64,000 bases of DNA from Hippophae tibetana (GCA_037013495.1 CM072810.1:105552898-105616897); one strand, 5' to 3'. Positions 1-13,389 are shown, numbered from the stretch's first letter. Numbers and translations: made by a program. Notes: generated by a model not told the origin, from the letters alone.

Positions 1-622
1 GATCTATGGAACAAGTAAATGCGAAAATTAAGTCAACTAAATCAAGATTTAGGTGAAAATATACACTAGCTACTAGCTACCTCAGGTGATTTTATTATAG
101 TAAAACGTAAAATAAAGAATGTAATTAAAATATAAAGCTACCTGATAAGAGAACAATTCCTACCAAAAGAGAACTCTTCCCGAAATTATAGGGTGAAAGC
201 AAAATAGATACTATAAAGGAGGAAGGCAAGGAAGAAAAGAGAGAGATCGAGGTACAGCCGTACAGGGTTGATGGTGTCGCTCTTAGAAAATGTTTTATAA
301 TATATATATAATATATATCTTGAATTGTGTGTTTTCACATGCAATATAATTCAGTTACTTACCCGCATAAGTGATGTACACATTCATATATATAACTCAA
401 ATTCATGCTTGTGTACGTAGTTAAACTGTATAAATACTATATTAATTGTAAACCAATTAATATATCTTATGCTACATTTCAAAATTGTTGTAAAAAAGAA
501 AAAGAAAAAGGGTGTATAAAACTTCTTTATAGGAATAAATAAATAGAAAAAGGAAATAAAGTTTATCATATGGCTTCTTTACTTCAACTTTAACCTTTCT
601 CTCGTTTTCTTCTTTATTTAAT

Positions 623-655
<33 letters not shown>

Positions 656-3600
656 TACGAGGAGCGAAAGGGGAATTGAACTTATCCACTTAACATTAAT
701 TTTCAATCTGTTTTAATTACCTTGATATTTATAATAGTGATCTATAAAACAAAAAAGATGTCTCATCCTAATCTTCTTCCGCTTTATATCTATCCTTAAC
801 TATCTTAATAATTATAAATAAATTATTAATCCTACTATTCATAAGTTTAAGTTTTGAATGAATTAATAATTAATATTTTTATATACTATCAAAGTAATTA
901 GGTTAATGAGTAATAATTACTTGATATTTTTATACGATATTATAATCGTAATGTCTAAAGTTCAAGTGATTTTCTTTGTAAAAATAAAATATCACGTATT
1001 TAAAAGAAAATGCATGTTAAGAATTATAAATGATTTGTTAAATTTATCTCTTACAAACTTAAATTTTTGGGAAAATTAATGTCATATACCTAAAAATTAA
1101 AATTAAAAGAAGTTAATGGTATTTAAAAATGAAAAAGAAGCAGCTAATAAGTAATAAACTCTATATGATCCCTGATTTTACCACATATGTAGCCCCTTCT
1201 CTTCCTAGATTTCCGAAGTACTGCCAGTGTCAGCAAGCCCATTTCAAAAATACATCATTAGCATAACAGTTTAAGAAAGAAGAATCCCGTGAAATAGTTG
1301 GAAATTTTTTTGAAAGGCTCTAAAAGTTTCCTAGCTTTTCAAAAAGGTATATAAATCTCTTTTGTACTAATCTGTACATCACCATTCTTCTAGCTTTTCA
1401 GAATGTATATATATACATATTATATATTATGATGAGTGGTTATTGACTTTTTTTTCTGAGTAACCTTATATATCTATTTTTTTTACTAAAAAATAAGCAT
1501 AAATAAAAATAGTTAAATACTTTTAATTTTTAATCAAATAGTTCAATCTAAGTAATGAAATAATTACATAATATTTAATTTGATTTTCTCTACATTCAAT
1601 GTAAAATTTATAGAAACAGTTTAAAATAATAAGAAAAATATTTAGAAGAGTAAATAAAAAATCATCACTCTGAATAAAACATTTTTGGCTCAATAATCTT
1701 ACAAAATATTATCTTCATTTTGGTTCTTACATCTCAATTTCAACATCCAAGCATTAAACCTAAATCATAAATAGAATTAATTCTTACAATAATCCTTGAA
1801 CATGTTTAACACATCAAACAAGCAATATAAAGACTCAATTATTCACTTTAAATTAACTAAAAATATAATATTTTCATAGTTAATTTATTTTTATTTATTA
1901 AAAAGTAGAATACATGCTAAGAAATAAATTTCACAAAAATACTAGACAAAAATACAATAAAATAAACAAATAAGAGAAAATAACAAAAAATTAAAATAAC
2001 CCCAAAATCTAAACAACCCATAAATAGTTACAAAAATTGCAAAAGTAAAATCAAAAATATTAACAAAGAGTTTTTAATCATTTTGATAATGAAAATCTAA
2101 AACCCTATTTGTCACCTATAACGATGTCAAAAACTTGATACACAAAGTTATGATTATAAAAAGTTCGTAACTGCACAAATCACTTATAATAAGTTATAAG
2201 TATACTTCTAAAGTCAATCTCAAAAGCAAAAAGTGTAATTTTAGATAATTCTTCAATTTTCTTAAAAAGTTGAACAAATACGAACATAAAACCTAAAAAT
2301 CTTATCAGAATGATTAGGTTTTTTACATCCTAATCTAATAATTAAATACTTAAATATTGATTCTATTCAAATAAAATCAAGATAGAAATATATTTAATAC
2401 TCAATAAAGAATTTTTGAAAATATTTAGCTAGCTAACTTTGTTTTCTTATAAATATTTAGGTTAATTAAAGTAAAAATTCAGATTATTGATTTTTTCTTT
2501 TAAATATAAAAAACTATTTTGGTGGGGAACATTTTTTTCATTAATCAAAACAATTAAATGTTTTTGGTGGAGATCATTAACTCGTTGATTAAATTATGCA
2601 TTACGCATGAGAAAATAGAAAATCATTTAAATTAATATTTTTGATAGAATCACAATTTAAACTCTTATTCAAATTGTTCAAATTAGATTTAAATAACATT
2701 TTTTGAAATCTAATTCTCATATTTAAAATCCATTATAAAAAATTAATAGCTAATAAATTATTCATAAATAATTTTTTAAGCGAATCTTGAATAAAGAAAT
2801 AATATTTTTTCATTTTATTATAAAAAAGTTCATCAAAATAATCTACATAAACATGGAAACAAATCTAAATTTTCATAGTAAAAATCAACCAAATGAAATT
2901 AAATTCCTTGGTCAATAGTTTAAAATTAGTATTCAAATATTCAGAAAGCATAAAAAGATTAATATAAAGATAAAATATTACAAAACATATCTAAATACCA
3001 ATTAAGGATGGATGATCTATCCTGCTCACAAATTATGATCTTAATCTTCAAAGCGTTCTTGAATATTTAAGTATATTTTCTTCAATTCTTGATCTGAAAA
3101 ATCTCACAAAGAAACTGCATTTAATCTGTAATAAATCTAATCTATATTATGTTTAGCAAAAATTATTCTAAAACTAAGAAAAATGATGGCTGAAAATTAT
3201 ATGTAAAAAGCTATATTTAAAGACCTAATGCTTAATGCTTATTTATAAGAAAATGTCGTGTAGAGAGAGCTTTGGATCAAAATTACATTTATGTATCGTG
3301 GCACAACACTTTTTCTCACTATAGTATAGAGTTTAATCACCTTGTACAATTTCAACTCAAGAAGGCCTCGTCGTTGCATACTATATTTCACGCCCTCACA
3401 TGGAAAGTTCAACATGCCTAGTTATTCTTCCCGAGAGGTGTGTGCTATGGAACACTTAATTCTTTATTACAACATGCTTTGTTTGTCTTGAATTTTTCCT
3501 TGTACAACTTACACATTGGTTGTTTTTTGATGTAACACTTACATGCCTTAATCTTTTAAGCTATTAAGGTGCAAAATAAATGTTACAAGTGTTGTTCTTC

Positions 3601-6098
3601 GTGTGTTAACAAGTTTGTCTATTTTGATGCTAAAAATACCTAAAATACAACAAAAGATATATGTGATTCCGATCAAATAGATCTACATAAATAATTATAT
3701 AAACATACTACAATTAAAACTATTTATTTCAATTAATCACAATAAAATTACGAAATATGAATATTTTTTAAGCACTTATGAGTCACCAAGAAGAACAAAG
3801 ATAAACAACCTACAATCCACTAAAGAGTTGGATAAAATGATTTTTATGTACGGGAGAAGGTCCAACTCACAAAAGGTTTATTTTCTCTCAATTGCTTAAC
3901 ACAAGAGCTACACAAAATGATGAGACAAAAGTTAGGTTCTAATTTAAGAATTGTTGTATATGTATACATAGCTTTAGATATCTTAGGGTTTGTGTTTCAC
4001 AAGTCCAACATCAAATAGGATAAAATCCCAAATCAAAACGAGTGAAAAACATATGGATTAATAGTCGAAAAGGTATTGTAATTTAAAAAGTGAAGCCTAG
4101 TCTCTTCACTTTTTACTTAAGAATATTTAGTCCACAAAATTTCTAAAAGTTTTATTTAAGTACAATTTTGGAAAGAAAAAAAGTTTATTAACGGAAAAAT
4201 TAATGAAAACTTTATTTAAAAACCAAAAATTTAATTAAAATAATTTTTCCTCTCCAATGCATCTCTTTTCTCTCATTCTCACTCTCTCCCCTCACTAAGC
4301 ACCCATTCCAGCCAGTGATCACTAAACACAATAAGTGGTCAGTGGTGATGGTTTGTGCTATCAATAATTAGTTTGTGAAAGTTTTCTCAATGATGATGGT
4401 TTGTGCATAAGAGGGAGAAAAGAAGAGAGAAGAAAAAATATTTAGTTAAATTTCAATTTTATCCTTCAAAAGGTCAAATTTTGTAAAATTGTACTTTCAT
4501 TGAACTTTTTTGGAAATTTAGTGAACTTGAAATGCTTACCTCAACAGTTACTAGACTAAAATGGCTCGGATTTCACATTGGGCCACTCGAGTACTTGGCA
4601 TAGCTCAACCAGTTATAAAAGTAAGATCGCTTGGGTTCCTCATAGGTTGCAAGAATACCAATATTCTTTTCTCATTGACAATTTTACATTTCTTCACGTA
4701 ACCCAACCCAAAGCCCAATATGTTATTATTTCATCAAACGATGGCATTCTTCATAATAAGTACTCGGATAATCTCAACTACCTTGAGGATCAATTGAACT
4801 ATATTATGAAGCTTACAATATTACATTAAATATTAATCTTGATACTATTAATCTAAAATCTTGAGACTATAAATCATGTTAACATAATCATCTAATAGTA
4901 AATAATTTTGTATTTCATACTAAAATAGTTTATTTAACTCTTCATGTATGTATCCCATTTGTGTGATGCTCGAAAACACTAATTAAGAGTATCAACTAAA
5001 AGAAGTTTCTTATGCCATTGAGTCTTCAATTCCTATAAAGATTACCATCAATATGTCCATTTTGCAATTGGACATCTCAAGTATCACATCTTACAAAAAA
5101 GCATCTTATCTTGTATAAAAATCCACTATTGTCATTTTATCCATCCTAGGTTTCATTTGTCTCCAGTACCGACGTACCTAAAACATGGGCATACTAGTCT
5201 TGAAAAATACTATAACTTCACCCCTAAGAATCTAATGAATATCAAATCTTTTCAGTTGAAGTTGTAATTGACTCAAGATTAAGAATACACCCAACATAAT
5301 GTCTTATGTTATTCAATGAGATATACTCATTTAATCTAATTCAATTCCAAAAATTTAATATTTTCTCATGTTTTTAGCTTTTGATCAAAATAACCAAATC
5401 ACAACATAACACCTCGATCTATTAACTAAAAAAAACTATCTAAAATTATTTATCAACCTCGAACTAGTTTATCGAATGTATGATGATACAATGTCCTTGT
5501 ATTTTATTAGTCACACTTAAAAGCAACATACACATTAACAATTGATTGGATATAATATTGTTAGAATCAAATATATGTATTTAAAACAATACATTTTATT
5601 TATTTAACTAATGTAATGTTATTACATTAACTAATTTTAAATCAAGTAACATACATATTTAAATAAGAGCACACATCCCAACAATTAATGTATGTGGTTG
5701 AGCTTCTCAATGTTCTAGGGTTTTCTTGAGGGTATATATGCTCAATTTGAATATTATATAGATGGATTTTTTTTTAGATTTTGTGAAAATTAATATTCCA
5801 AAATCACGTATATGATTTATATATACATAATATATAACTTGTGTCCATCCTGTATATTATCACAAACAACCTAAACATATATAAACAATATTGGTATATT
5901 TTTTTACTTGCATTCTACAAACCTAGGATTTTGGGTCCTCATTTCATATGCTTTGGGTTTTCCTGGGGCTAGAATTTTTTTATTTACATCCATTAGATTC
6001 ACAATTTCTTGAATAAATTGAGAGATTGAGAGAGTTCATATCAATATAGTATGTTTGTGACAAGTTTTGAGAATATCGATTCCTAACAAAAGTATATA
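1..6098. other. AT-rich intergenic DNA, no supported gene
   Basis: No ORF here resembles a known protein. The longest, at 4578-4829, has no recognisable motif. The stretch is AT-rich, with a CT microsatellite near 619-655, TA-rich runs near 298-320 and a short imperfect palindrome near 5613-5635. It is probably old intergenic or decayed repeat sequence lying 3' of element TE1. No RNA gene was seen. Confidence 0.6.
619..655. repeat. CT-rich microsatellite
   Basis: About nine uninterrupted CT dinucleotides are followed by several CTTT units. It is a simple low-complexity pyrimidine tract with no visible gene next to it. Confidence 0.85.
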
Positions 6099-6294
6099 AG
6101 TAGAAAATTCAATTAATGTATTTACAAGGTTGTAGTTCATGAAGATCAATACATGTATAAATATAGAAAAAAAAGAATCTACTTTTCCTAAAAGTGCTTT
6201 TAAGAAAAGTAGATTAGTTGCATACAACTAATATACAGCTTATAAAGTATATTAGTTGTATACAACTAATATGCTATATAATGATTTATTAACA
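6099..6294 (-). repeat. TE1 3' LTR
   Basis: This copy matches 11480-11676 almost throughout. In element orientation it begins TGTTAATAAATC and ends CTACT, so the 3' terminus is CT rather than the usual CA. It contains a 40-bp imperfect hairpin at 6176-6215 and two 20-bp palindromic segments at 6213-6232 and 6251-6270. Confidence 0.9.
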
Positions 6295-6312
6295 CTCCCC
6301 CTCAAGTTGGCG
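6295..6312 (-). other. TE1 polypurine tract
   Basis: On the minus strand the sequence runs CTTGAGGGGGAG directly into the LTR start TGTTAA. This is the plus-strand priming site expected just upstream of a 3' LTR. The in-frame end of pol (TGA, + strand 6302-6304) overlaps it. Confidence 0.8.
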
Positions 6313-9300
6313 CGTAGATATCAATCATGCCCAACTTGCTTAGTGAGCCATATAATGACTTTTTGGAGACTCCCTTGGTAAGCATATCTGCAAGTTGCTC
6401 TTCTGTGGGAACAAAAGGAAAACTAATAAGTGACGGCATCTAATTTCTCTTTTATAAAGTGACGATCAACCTCTACATGCTTAGTGCCATCATGTTGTAC
6501 TAGATTTTGTGATATATCAATGGCTGCCCGATTGTCACAATACATCTGCATAGTATTTTTGAGTTCGAAACTCAAATCTAATAACAAAGTTCTTATCCAC
6601 AGCAATTCACAAACCCCATGAGCCATACCTCTATACTCGACCTCAGCACTAGATCGTGCCACCACTTTCTGCTTCTTACTTTTCCATGTAACCAAATTTC
6701 CTCCCACAAAGGTGAAATAACCCGATGTTGACTTTCTATCTGTAATACTTCCTACCCAATCTGCATCTTAGAATCCACGGACTTTAAGAGTATTGTTGTG
6801 TTTAGAAAACATTACTCCCCTTCCTGGAGCCAATTTCAAATTCCTTAAAATTCTCAAAACAGCATTCATATGGTTCTCACTTGGATTGTGCATGAACTGA
6901 CTCACCACACTTACTGCATATGCAACATCTGGTCTAGTATGTGCTAAGTAAATCAAACGTCCAACCAATCTCTGATAGCGAGCTCGATCAGTTGGTATCT
7001 GATCTGGATACTCTGCTAAACAATGGTTTTGCTCAATAGGAGTGTCAATAGGTTTGCAATCCAACATACCTGTCTCTGTTAGCATATCAATAATGTACTT
7101 CCTCTGACACAGATATATTCCTTCTCTTCCCCTGGCTACCTCAATTCCTAAGAAATACTTTAGTTCACCTAAGTCCATTTCGAATTCAGAGGCTAGCTGT
7201 CTTTGTAATTTATCCATCTCAATAGTATCATCACTAGTGATTACCATATCATCAACATAAATGATTAGGGTTGTTACCTTCCCTCGTTGATGTTTGAGAA
7301 ATAGAGTGTGGTCTGAATTACTCTGTCTGTAACCAACCTTTTGCATGAACTGTGAAAACCTTCCAAACCAGGCTCGAGGGGATTGCTTGAGGCCATACAA
7401 AGACTTCCTCAATTTGCATACAAAATTACCAAGAGAATCAACTACATACCTAGGTGGAAGACTCATGTACAATTCCTCGGCTAATTCTCCATGAAGAAAC
7501 GCATTCTTGACATCAAACTGTTGAAGTGGCCAGTTTAGGTTAACAGCAAGTGAGAGCAGAACCCGAATCGTGTTCATTTTGGCAACAGGAGAAAAAGTCT
7601 CATCATAGTCTACACCATACGTTTGAGTAAACTCTTTTGCTACAAGACGAGCTTTATATCGATTTACGGATCCATCACCATTATGTTTTATAGTAAACAC
7701 CCATCGACAACCAACTGCCTTTTTTCCTTGTGGTGGTGACACAAGTTGCCAAGTATCATTCTTCTTTAACGCATCCATCTCTTCAGTCATTGCCTTCCTC
7801 CATATTGGATCTCCCAACGCATCCTGCACTTTATTAGGTACTGATACACCAGATATTTGATTCACAAATGATTTATATGACTTAGATAATCTTTTAGTGG
7901 ACATGTAATTGGCTACTAGGTATTTTGATTTTGCATGAATATTTGGTTCATACCTTTTGGCTGGTTGACCTCGAGTAGACCTATTTGGTAACACATACTG
8001 TCCAATATTAGACTCGATACTATTAGTATCAGTAGGCGTACATACCTCAGATGAGTGACCTTCAGTACCAGGGAGTTGTTGATCAAGGGTTTCTGAGGGT
8101 ACAATTGTGTCTTCAATGTCATTTGTTGTAAGTGAATTTGGTGCTTGAATACTTGAAGCATCTGCTTCTGCAATGACTTGTCTCTTTGAAACATCAGTTG
8201 GTGATTCACCTAATGTCTCCCCCTCACCATGATACAGTTCTTCGAAATATGTATTCTCCCCCTGACGAGCAGTATCAGGTGAGGAAAAATAACTCATGTC
8301 CTCAAAGAAAGTGACATCCATAGTAACATAATACTTTCTGGTTGGTGGATGAAAGCACTTGTACCCTTTCTGATAACTTCCATAACCAACAAACACACAT
8401 TTAATTGCTCAGGCATCTAATTTAGACCTTTGATTTTTAGGAATATGCACAAAAGCAACACAACCAAATACACGGGTAGGAAGATTATGAAAGGATGATA
8501 AGGTGACGTAAGATGCGAGAATCTGAAATGGGATGTTTTCCTTAAGGACACTAGACGGGAGACGATTGATGAGATGGGCAGAAGCCTGTACAGCATCACC
8601 CCAAAGGTATTTTGGCATATAAGCACTAAATAATAGTGCACGAGCCATATCAAGTAAATGACGATTTTTTCTTTCAGACACTCCATTTTTTTCTGGTGTT
8701 TGTGGACAAGTAGTTTGGTGAATAATCCCATGTGTTTTAAAAAAATTTTGAAAGACATGATTAACATATTCCCCACCATTGTCAGAACGGAGGATCCGAA
8801 TGATGGCATTATATTGTGTTTGAACGAAGGTATGAAAATTTTGAAAAACTGAAAAAACTTCATCTTTTGTTCTAAGAAGAGAAATCCACGATAACCTTGT
8901 ACAGTCATCGATAAAGGAAACAAAATATTTCATACCCGATATAGTTGGCTCTTTAGATGGTCCCCAAACATCAGAATGAATTAATTCAAAAGGAATAGTA
9001 CTTTTATTAGAAATACTAGGAGAATAAGTAATACGATGGCTCTTGGCCAAAACACAAGTCTCACAATGTAAAACAGTCTCACTAACACCAATAAATAAAG
9101 TGGGCATAGTTTTTTTCATAAGACTAAAACACGGATGCCCTAAGCGGCGATGCCACAACCAAATTTCACTTAGCTTATTGGAACTAGAAGTCAATGCAGT
9201 GCTTGCCCTTGCTCCTGGTTTCTCCCATTCCGTAGTTCTGATCTAAACGGAACAATCTGCCCCTCAGATACCCTCGACCAATTATTGCCCTGGTAAGAAG

Positions 9301-9783
9301 ATCCTGAAAAATCACATACATAGGATAAAAGGTTACAAAGCATTTAGACTCAAGGTTTAACTGTGGGACAGAGATTAAGTGATGAGATAGGTCAGGTACA
9401 TATAAAACATTATGGAGCTGTAAAGATGGAGTGATATAAACTGACCCATTTGCTAAGACAGGAAAGGCCTCACCATTAGCATTCGTAACATAAGACACTG
9501 GTGGGGGAAATAACTCATTAAAATAAGATTTATCATAAGTCATATGATCAGATGCACCATAATCAATATTCCAAGTATTAGACCCAACAGAGTGAGAAAC
9601 ATTTAAGGTCGTACCAATCTTACCACGACCAGCTATTGAAGCTGTAGGGATACCTCCACATTCCATAGGATGATTCTGTCCATAGTAGTCTGGTTCTTGG
9701 ACAATTTGTACGGCAGCTGTTTTTGCTTTAGAGCGATACCCATTTTGTCGTTTTGCTGCATAGTAGTTTGCTTTTGGCTTCAA
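6302..9783 (-). pseudogene. TE1 pol (protease, integrase, RT, RNase H), interrupted
   Basis: Read from high to low coordinates. The protease region (about 9550) reads WNIDYGASDHM, with tyrosine where the D-S/T-G active site has serine or threonine, so the protease is probably dead. The integrase (8409-9194) keeps the His-Cys region, HSDVWGP, RSDNGGEY and EKNGVSERKN, so the D, D, E residues are present. The RT (6768-8396) keeps [11 protein letters not shown] and YVDDMVI. RNase H (6423-6707) keeps ARSSAEVEYR and YCDNRAAI, and a continuation in another frame ends at 6302. In-frame stops lie near 8406 (before the CVFVGYGS motif) and 6765, with a frameshift near 6430. It would make cDNA of the element in virus-like particles if intact. 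Confidence 0.9.
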
Positions 9784-9784
9784 G

Positions 9785-10662
9785 TGTGGATATAGTTTCC
9801 AACAAGTTTCATGAAGATGCCCCTGTTCATTGCAATAAGAGCAGGGAGAACGAGGGCGATTGGTAAAACCCAGTGAAGGTCCCTACTGATGAAATGGAAT
9901 TGAATTTTGCTGCTGGAGGAAGGGTGCCTTTGATTTGGCTTGAATGGCTAGGCTTGATACCTCAACATGTGCCTGATGAAGACTCTCTTGCTGAGATTCG
10001 TCTTTACGGATGTATGTAAAGGCAGTAGTCAAGCTCGGAGGGTCGGACATTCGAAGCAGTTCGCCTTTAGCACTATTATGTTTTGTATCAAGACCTCTTA
10101 AAAAAGCATGTACTCGTTCAAGCTCCTTCTACTTCTGGCACCGCAAAAGGTCTTCTGAATTTTTAATTTTACACGGACGTTTCTGGTCAATTTTAGCCCA
10201 TACATTTTTCAGCTTGGTAAAAAAAAGAGATACTGGTTGCCCATTTTGTTGCATGCCAGCAGCTTTGCACATGAGTTCATGAACTTGAATAAAGTCAGAC
10301 TCATTTGTATAAAGATCGCTTAAGGTATTCCATATAGCCTCAGCAGTTTCACATTCCTCCACCATTTGTAATATATCATCAGTGATTGCTCTAAATAGAA
10401 TTGACATGACAAAGCCATCATCATCTTCCCACCTAGTATAGGCGTCTATATCATCTTGGCTAGGAGCCCTAATTGATCCAGATACATGTCCAATCTTATG
10501 CATCCCACGAAGATAAACAGACATAACTTTTTTCCATGTTCGAAAATTTGTACCATTAAGTTTAGTACCCCCGAAAGAACCAATTTTTGAACTCTTAACA
10601 GAAACTTCAAAATTTGGAACTTCATGAATTCTAGAAACTTGATGTTGTCTTGAATCTTCCAT
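9785..10662 (-). pseudogene. TE1 gag with zinc knuckle, frameshifted
   Basis: The ORF at 10129-10662 starts with ATG and carries the copia gag segment (LNGTNFRTWKKVMSVYLRG, then a stretch containing EAIWNTLSDLY). It loses frame near 10129. The CCHC zinc knuckle (CSYCNEQGHLHETC) is recoverable in another frame at about 9800-9850 on the minus strand. Gag would form the particle shell and bind element RNA. The start at 10662 is the first methionine before the conserved region. Confidence 0.85.
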
Positions 10663-10699
10663 TGAAATAATAATAAAAAGTATATTGTGCAGCGGAATA

Positions 10700-11400
10700 A
10701 AAATTTTGGATTTTTTTTTGGCGGGTTGAGCTGATAAATGGGCTGTTTGAATGTTTGGGCTGATAGGCTTAAATTAGAAGCTGATGGGCTAGGAGCTGGG
10801 CTGATAATTGGAGCTAGGCTGATAAGGTTGAGCTGATGGGCTAGGAGCTGGGCTGATAAGGTTGGGCTGAGGTGCTAGGGTTAGGCTTATAGCTGATAAT
10901 TAGGTTTTTTTTTTGTAAAAAAAAACTGAAAACTTAAGAAACAATTTTAAGAAACTGCACACCAGGGCTGAACGGCGAGCTGGTTGGCGACGGCGCAGGG
11001 GTGTGCAGGTGGTGCGAAGCTGGACGCTGCGCAGGGCTGAACGGCGCGCAGGGGCGCGGGCTGACTGAACGGCGCGCAGGGGCACGGGGTTGAGCGGCGT
11101 GCAGGGACGCGGGCTGACTGAACAGCGCGCAAGGGCGCGGGGCTGACTGAACGGCGCGTAGGGGCGCGGGGCTGAACGGCACGCGGGGCTGAACGGTGCG
11201 CAGGGGCGCGGGGCTGAACGGCGCGCAGGGGCGCGGGGCTGAACGGCGCGCTGGGCTGCGCGGGGCTGAACGGTGCGCTGGGCTGCGCGAGGCTGAACGA
11301 CGCAGGGCTGCGCGGTGGATGACACGGGCTGAACATCGTGGACTGGAAGACGCGGTTGGACGATGGATCTGCAACTGCAGCGCGAGCTAAACAGTCCGAG
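10700..11400 (-). repeat. GC-rich minisatellite leader of TE1
   Basis: Between the 5' LTR and gag lie two repeat blocks. At 10720-10900 a GCTGATGGGCTAGGAGCTGG-type unit recurs with variations. At 10960-11330 a unit of about 25-28 bp built on GCTGAACGGCGCGCAGGGGC recurs roughly ten times. The second block is extremely GC- and CpG-rich, unlike the AT-rich surroundings. All three minus-strand frames are open across it, giving Pro/Arg/Ala-rich translations that follow from the repeat and are not convincing proteins. Its origin, whether captured host DNA or an expansion within the leader, cannot be decided here. Confidence 0.85.
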
Positions 11401-11479
11401 AAGACGGCATAGCTCAGCGGCGCTTCTATTCAGAAACCGGTAATTTTTTTGTTTTTTTTTCTTTCCTGCTGTGATATCA

Positions 11480-11676
11480 AGTAGAAAATTCAATTAATAT
11501 ATTTACAAGGTTGTAGTTCATGAAGATCAATACATGTATAAATATAGGAAAAAAAAGAATCTATTTTTTCTAAAAGTGATTTTAGGAAAAGTAGATTAGT
11601 TGCATACAACTATTATACAGCTTATAAAGTATATTAGTTGTATACAACTAATACACTATATAATGATTTATTAACA
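11480..11676 (-). repeat. TE1 5' LTR
   Basis: This is the partner of 6099-6294, and would carry the element's promoter. It is followed at 11677 by an AT dinucleotide run that includes the candidate ATATA target duplication. It keeps the perfect 20-bp palindrome (11633-11652), but the 40-bp hairpin seen in the other LTR is partly decayed here. Confidence 0.9.
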
Positions 11677-13389
11677 ATATATATATATATATATAACCAT
11701 CCAAGTCATTTGTATAATTAAGTCAAAAACATCTAAGATTGCTAAACGCACAATTTTGATTTTTGTGAACTCGCTCGAGCGAGACTTTTAGCTCCTCGAC
11801 CCAAAAGTTGATATGAGACTGGAAGAGTTACACGCATGCCACTCACTCTAGCTCTCTTGAGTCAACCACTTTGCTCAAGCGCGAGTGTCTATTTCGCTCG
11901 AACCAAAACCCCAAAATTTGCTTTATAGATCACACTTAGCATAACTACCAGATAATTACCAAAACAATAATTTTCAATTAAAACAAAACATGATATGACA
12001 TTTCGATGAGTATTATTATCCAAAGTTTTCAATTATACCACCACTTTTAAATTTAAAGGAAGTAACAAATCATAGTAAATAAAAAAGTAGTGGAAACAAA
12101 TCGATCGATCGGATGTCTTTTGCCTTTTAGTCTTTTACCATAAAGCATATATATAATACTTCTTTTTCATTTTGTTTTCAAATACAAAGGATATATAGCA
12201 CTAATTAGATGGGTGAATTTGATTCGTCGTCCTTCGTCTTCTTGTCATCTATGAATTAAAAGATGCAACATAAAACAGGGAAAAAAAGATGATATTCAAT
12301 CAAAATACAAAACACAAAAGTTGATTTTGATTTAACATGTATCGAAATGACTAGAAAAAGATATATAACCTCATTCTACCACGTACGTACTGCCACTTGT
12401 CAACATTATTTTGTGATATTAATTAGGCTTTGGTGTTGTAATGTTGTAAAATTGTTCATTGTTTTTAAAGTAATTAATGATATGTTATTTTAGATAAATA
12501 AATTATTAAATTAATATAATTATTTTTTAAAAAAATAAAAATAAAAATATTTAATATTTGATAAAGAGAAAAAAATAATATGATTTACTTAGAATATTTA
12601 ATGAATAATGACTTATATAATGTTAGCATTTGGTGCTTTATCCTCAAATTAACGTTACCTACAGTGGCATGAAATAACCAAAAAGAATAAATATAATCAC
12701 GGACAATTATAATATTCTAAGCTGACCAATCTTTTTTTTTTATCTCTCTCTCTCTATTAAATAAATTGCAGATATCTAACATAAAATTCAGAAACAGCTT
12801 AGGGAAGTGCACCGTATAGAATTGCTTGCATGATAAATAATGGAGGGAATTGTTATTTCTAAAAATTAACGCTAACATGAAACGTATTAATTAGAGATAA
12901 CACATGTATCGCATTAATCACCTACTATAGCGTGCACCATATGTAATGATCTTATGTACAGCATACCATAATAACTATTATGTATCTAACGAGTGCTATT
13001 TATAAGCAACTCATGAGTACAAATTATAAGTCTTATAATTCTTTTGTGTTTTTGTTAATATTTTTATATGCAAAATATAATTTATTTTATTTTATCTAAT
13101 ATTTTGTCTTTCTTTATGTTAATTACTTACACACTCTCACACATTTAAAATATTTTATATGTTTGCATGTTTATACGTACCACCTAAAATTAGATTCTTT
13201 TAATTTGCATGTTAGGTTTCTTTTTTTGCTTTATTTTGTTTTTGTTGATTTGTAAGTATTTGTGAAAAACTACTAGTAGATTTTTCAAATAAAGATCAAG
13301 TTTTTCAATACTCGTCAAGTTCCTCATCAATGTACTTGATGACGTGGTTGGCAAGGTAACTAGTGTGGTTTTATGGTTATTGTTCTCAG
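11677..13389. other. Intergenic DNA, no supported gene
   Basis: An AT microsatellite opens the stretch (11677-11695). The rest is AT-rich with scattered short CT runs (about 12740-12760). No coding exon, RNA gene or terminal repeat was recognised. Confidence 0.6.

Larger units (their letters stand above)
6099..11676 (-). mobile_element. TE1: near-complete Ty1/copia LTR retrotransposon
   Basis: This 5.6-kb element reads on the minus strand and is bounded by two similar LTRs of about 196 bp (6099-6294 and 11480-11676) and a candidate 5-bp target duplication ATATA. The 5' LTR is on the right. Next to it the minus strand reads TGATATCACAGC, a degraded initiator-Met primer-binding site. A purine tract TTGAGGGGGAG lies directly before the left (3') LTR. 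The internal order is gag, protease, integrase, reverse transcriptase, RNase H, which is the copia order. Breaks are few: a frameshift after gag, stop codons near 8406 and 6765, and a frameshift near 6430. About ten LTR differences were counted by eye, so it is fairly young but no longer autonomous. Confidence 0.93.

Noticed and set aside
4578-4829. 83-codon plus-strand ORF
   Set aside because: No recognisable motif, no splice context and no neighbours; length is within chance for this sequence.
10900-11493. Three overlapping Pro/Arg/Ala-rich minus-strand ORFs of 129-197 codons
   Set aside because: They exist in all frames because the GC-rich tandem repeat has few stop codons. They have no domain and lie in the TE1 leader.
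11677-11695. ATATA target duplication of TE1 taken as firm
   Set aside because: The right side is an AT microsatellite, so any ATATA match is weak evidence; it is kept only as a candidate.
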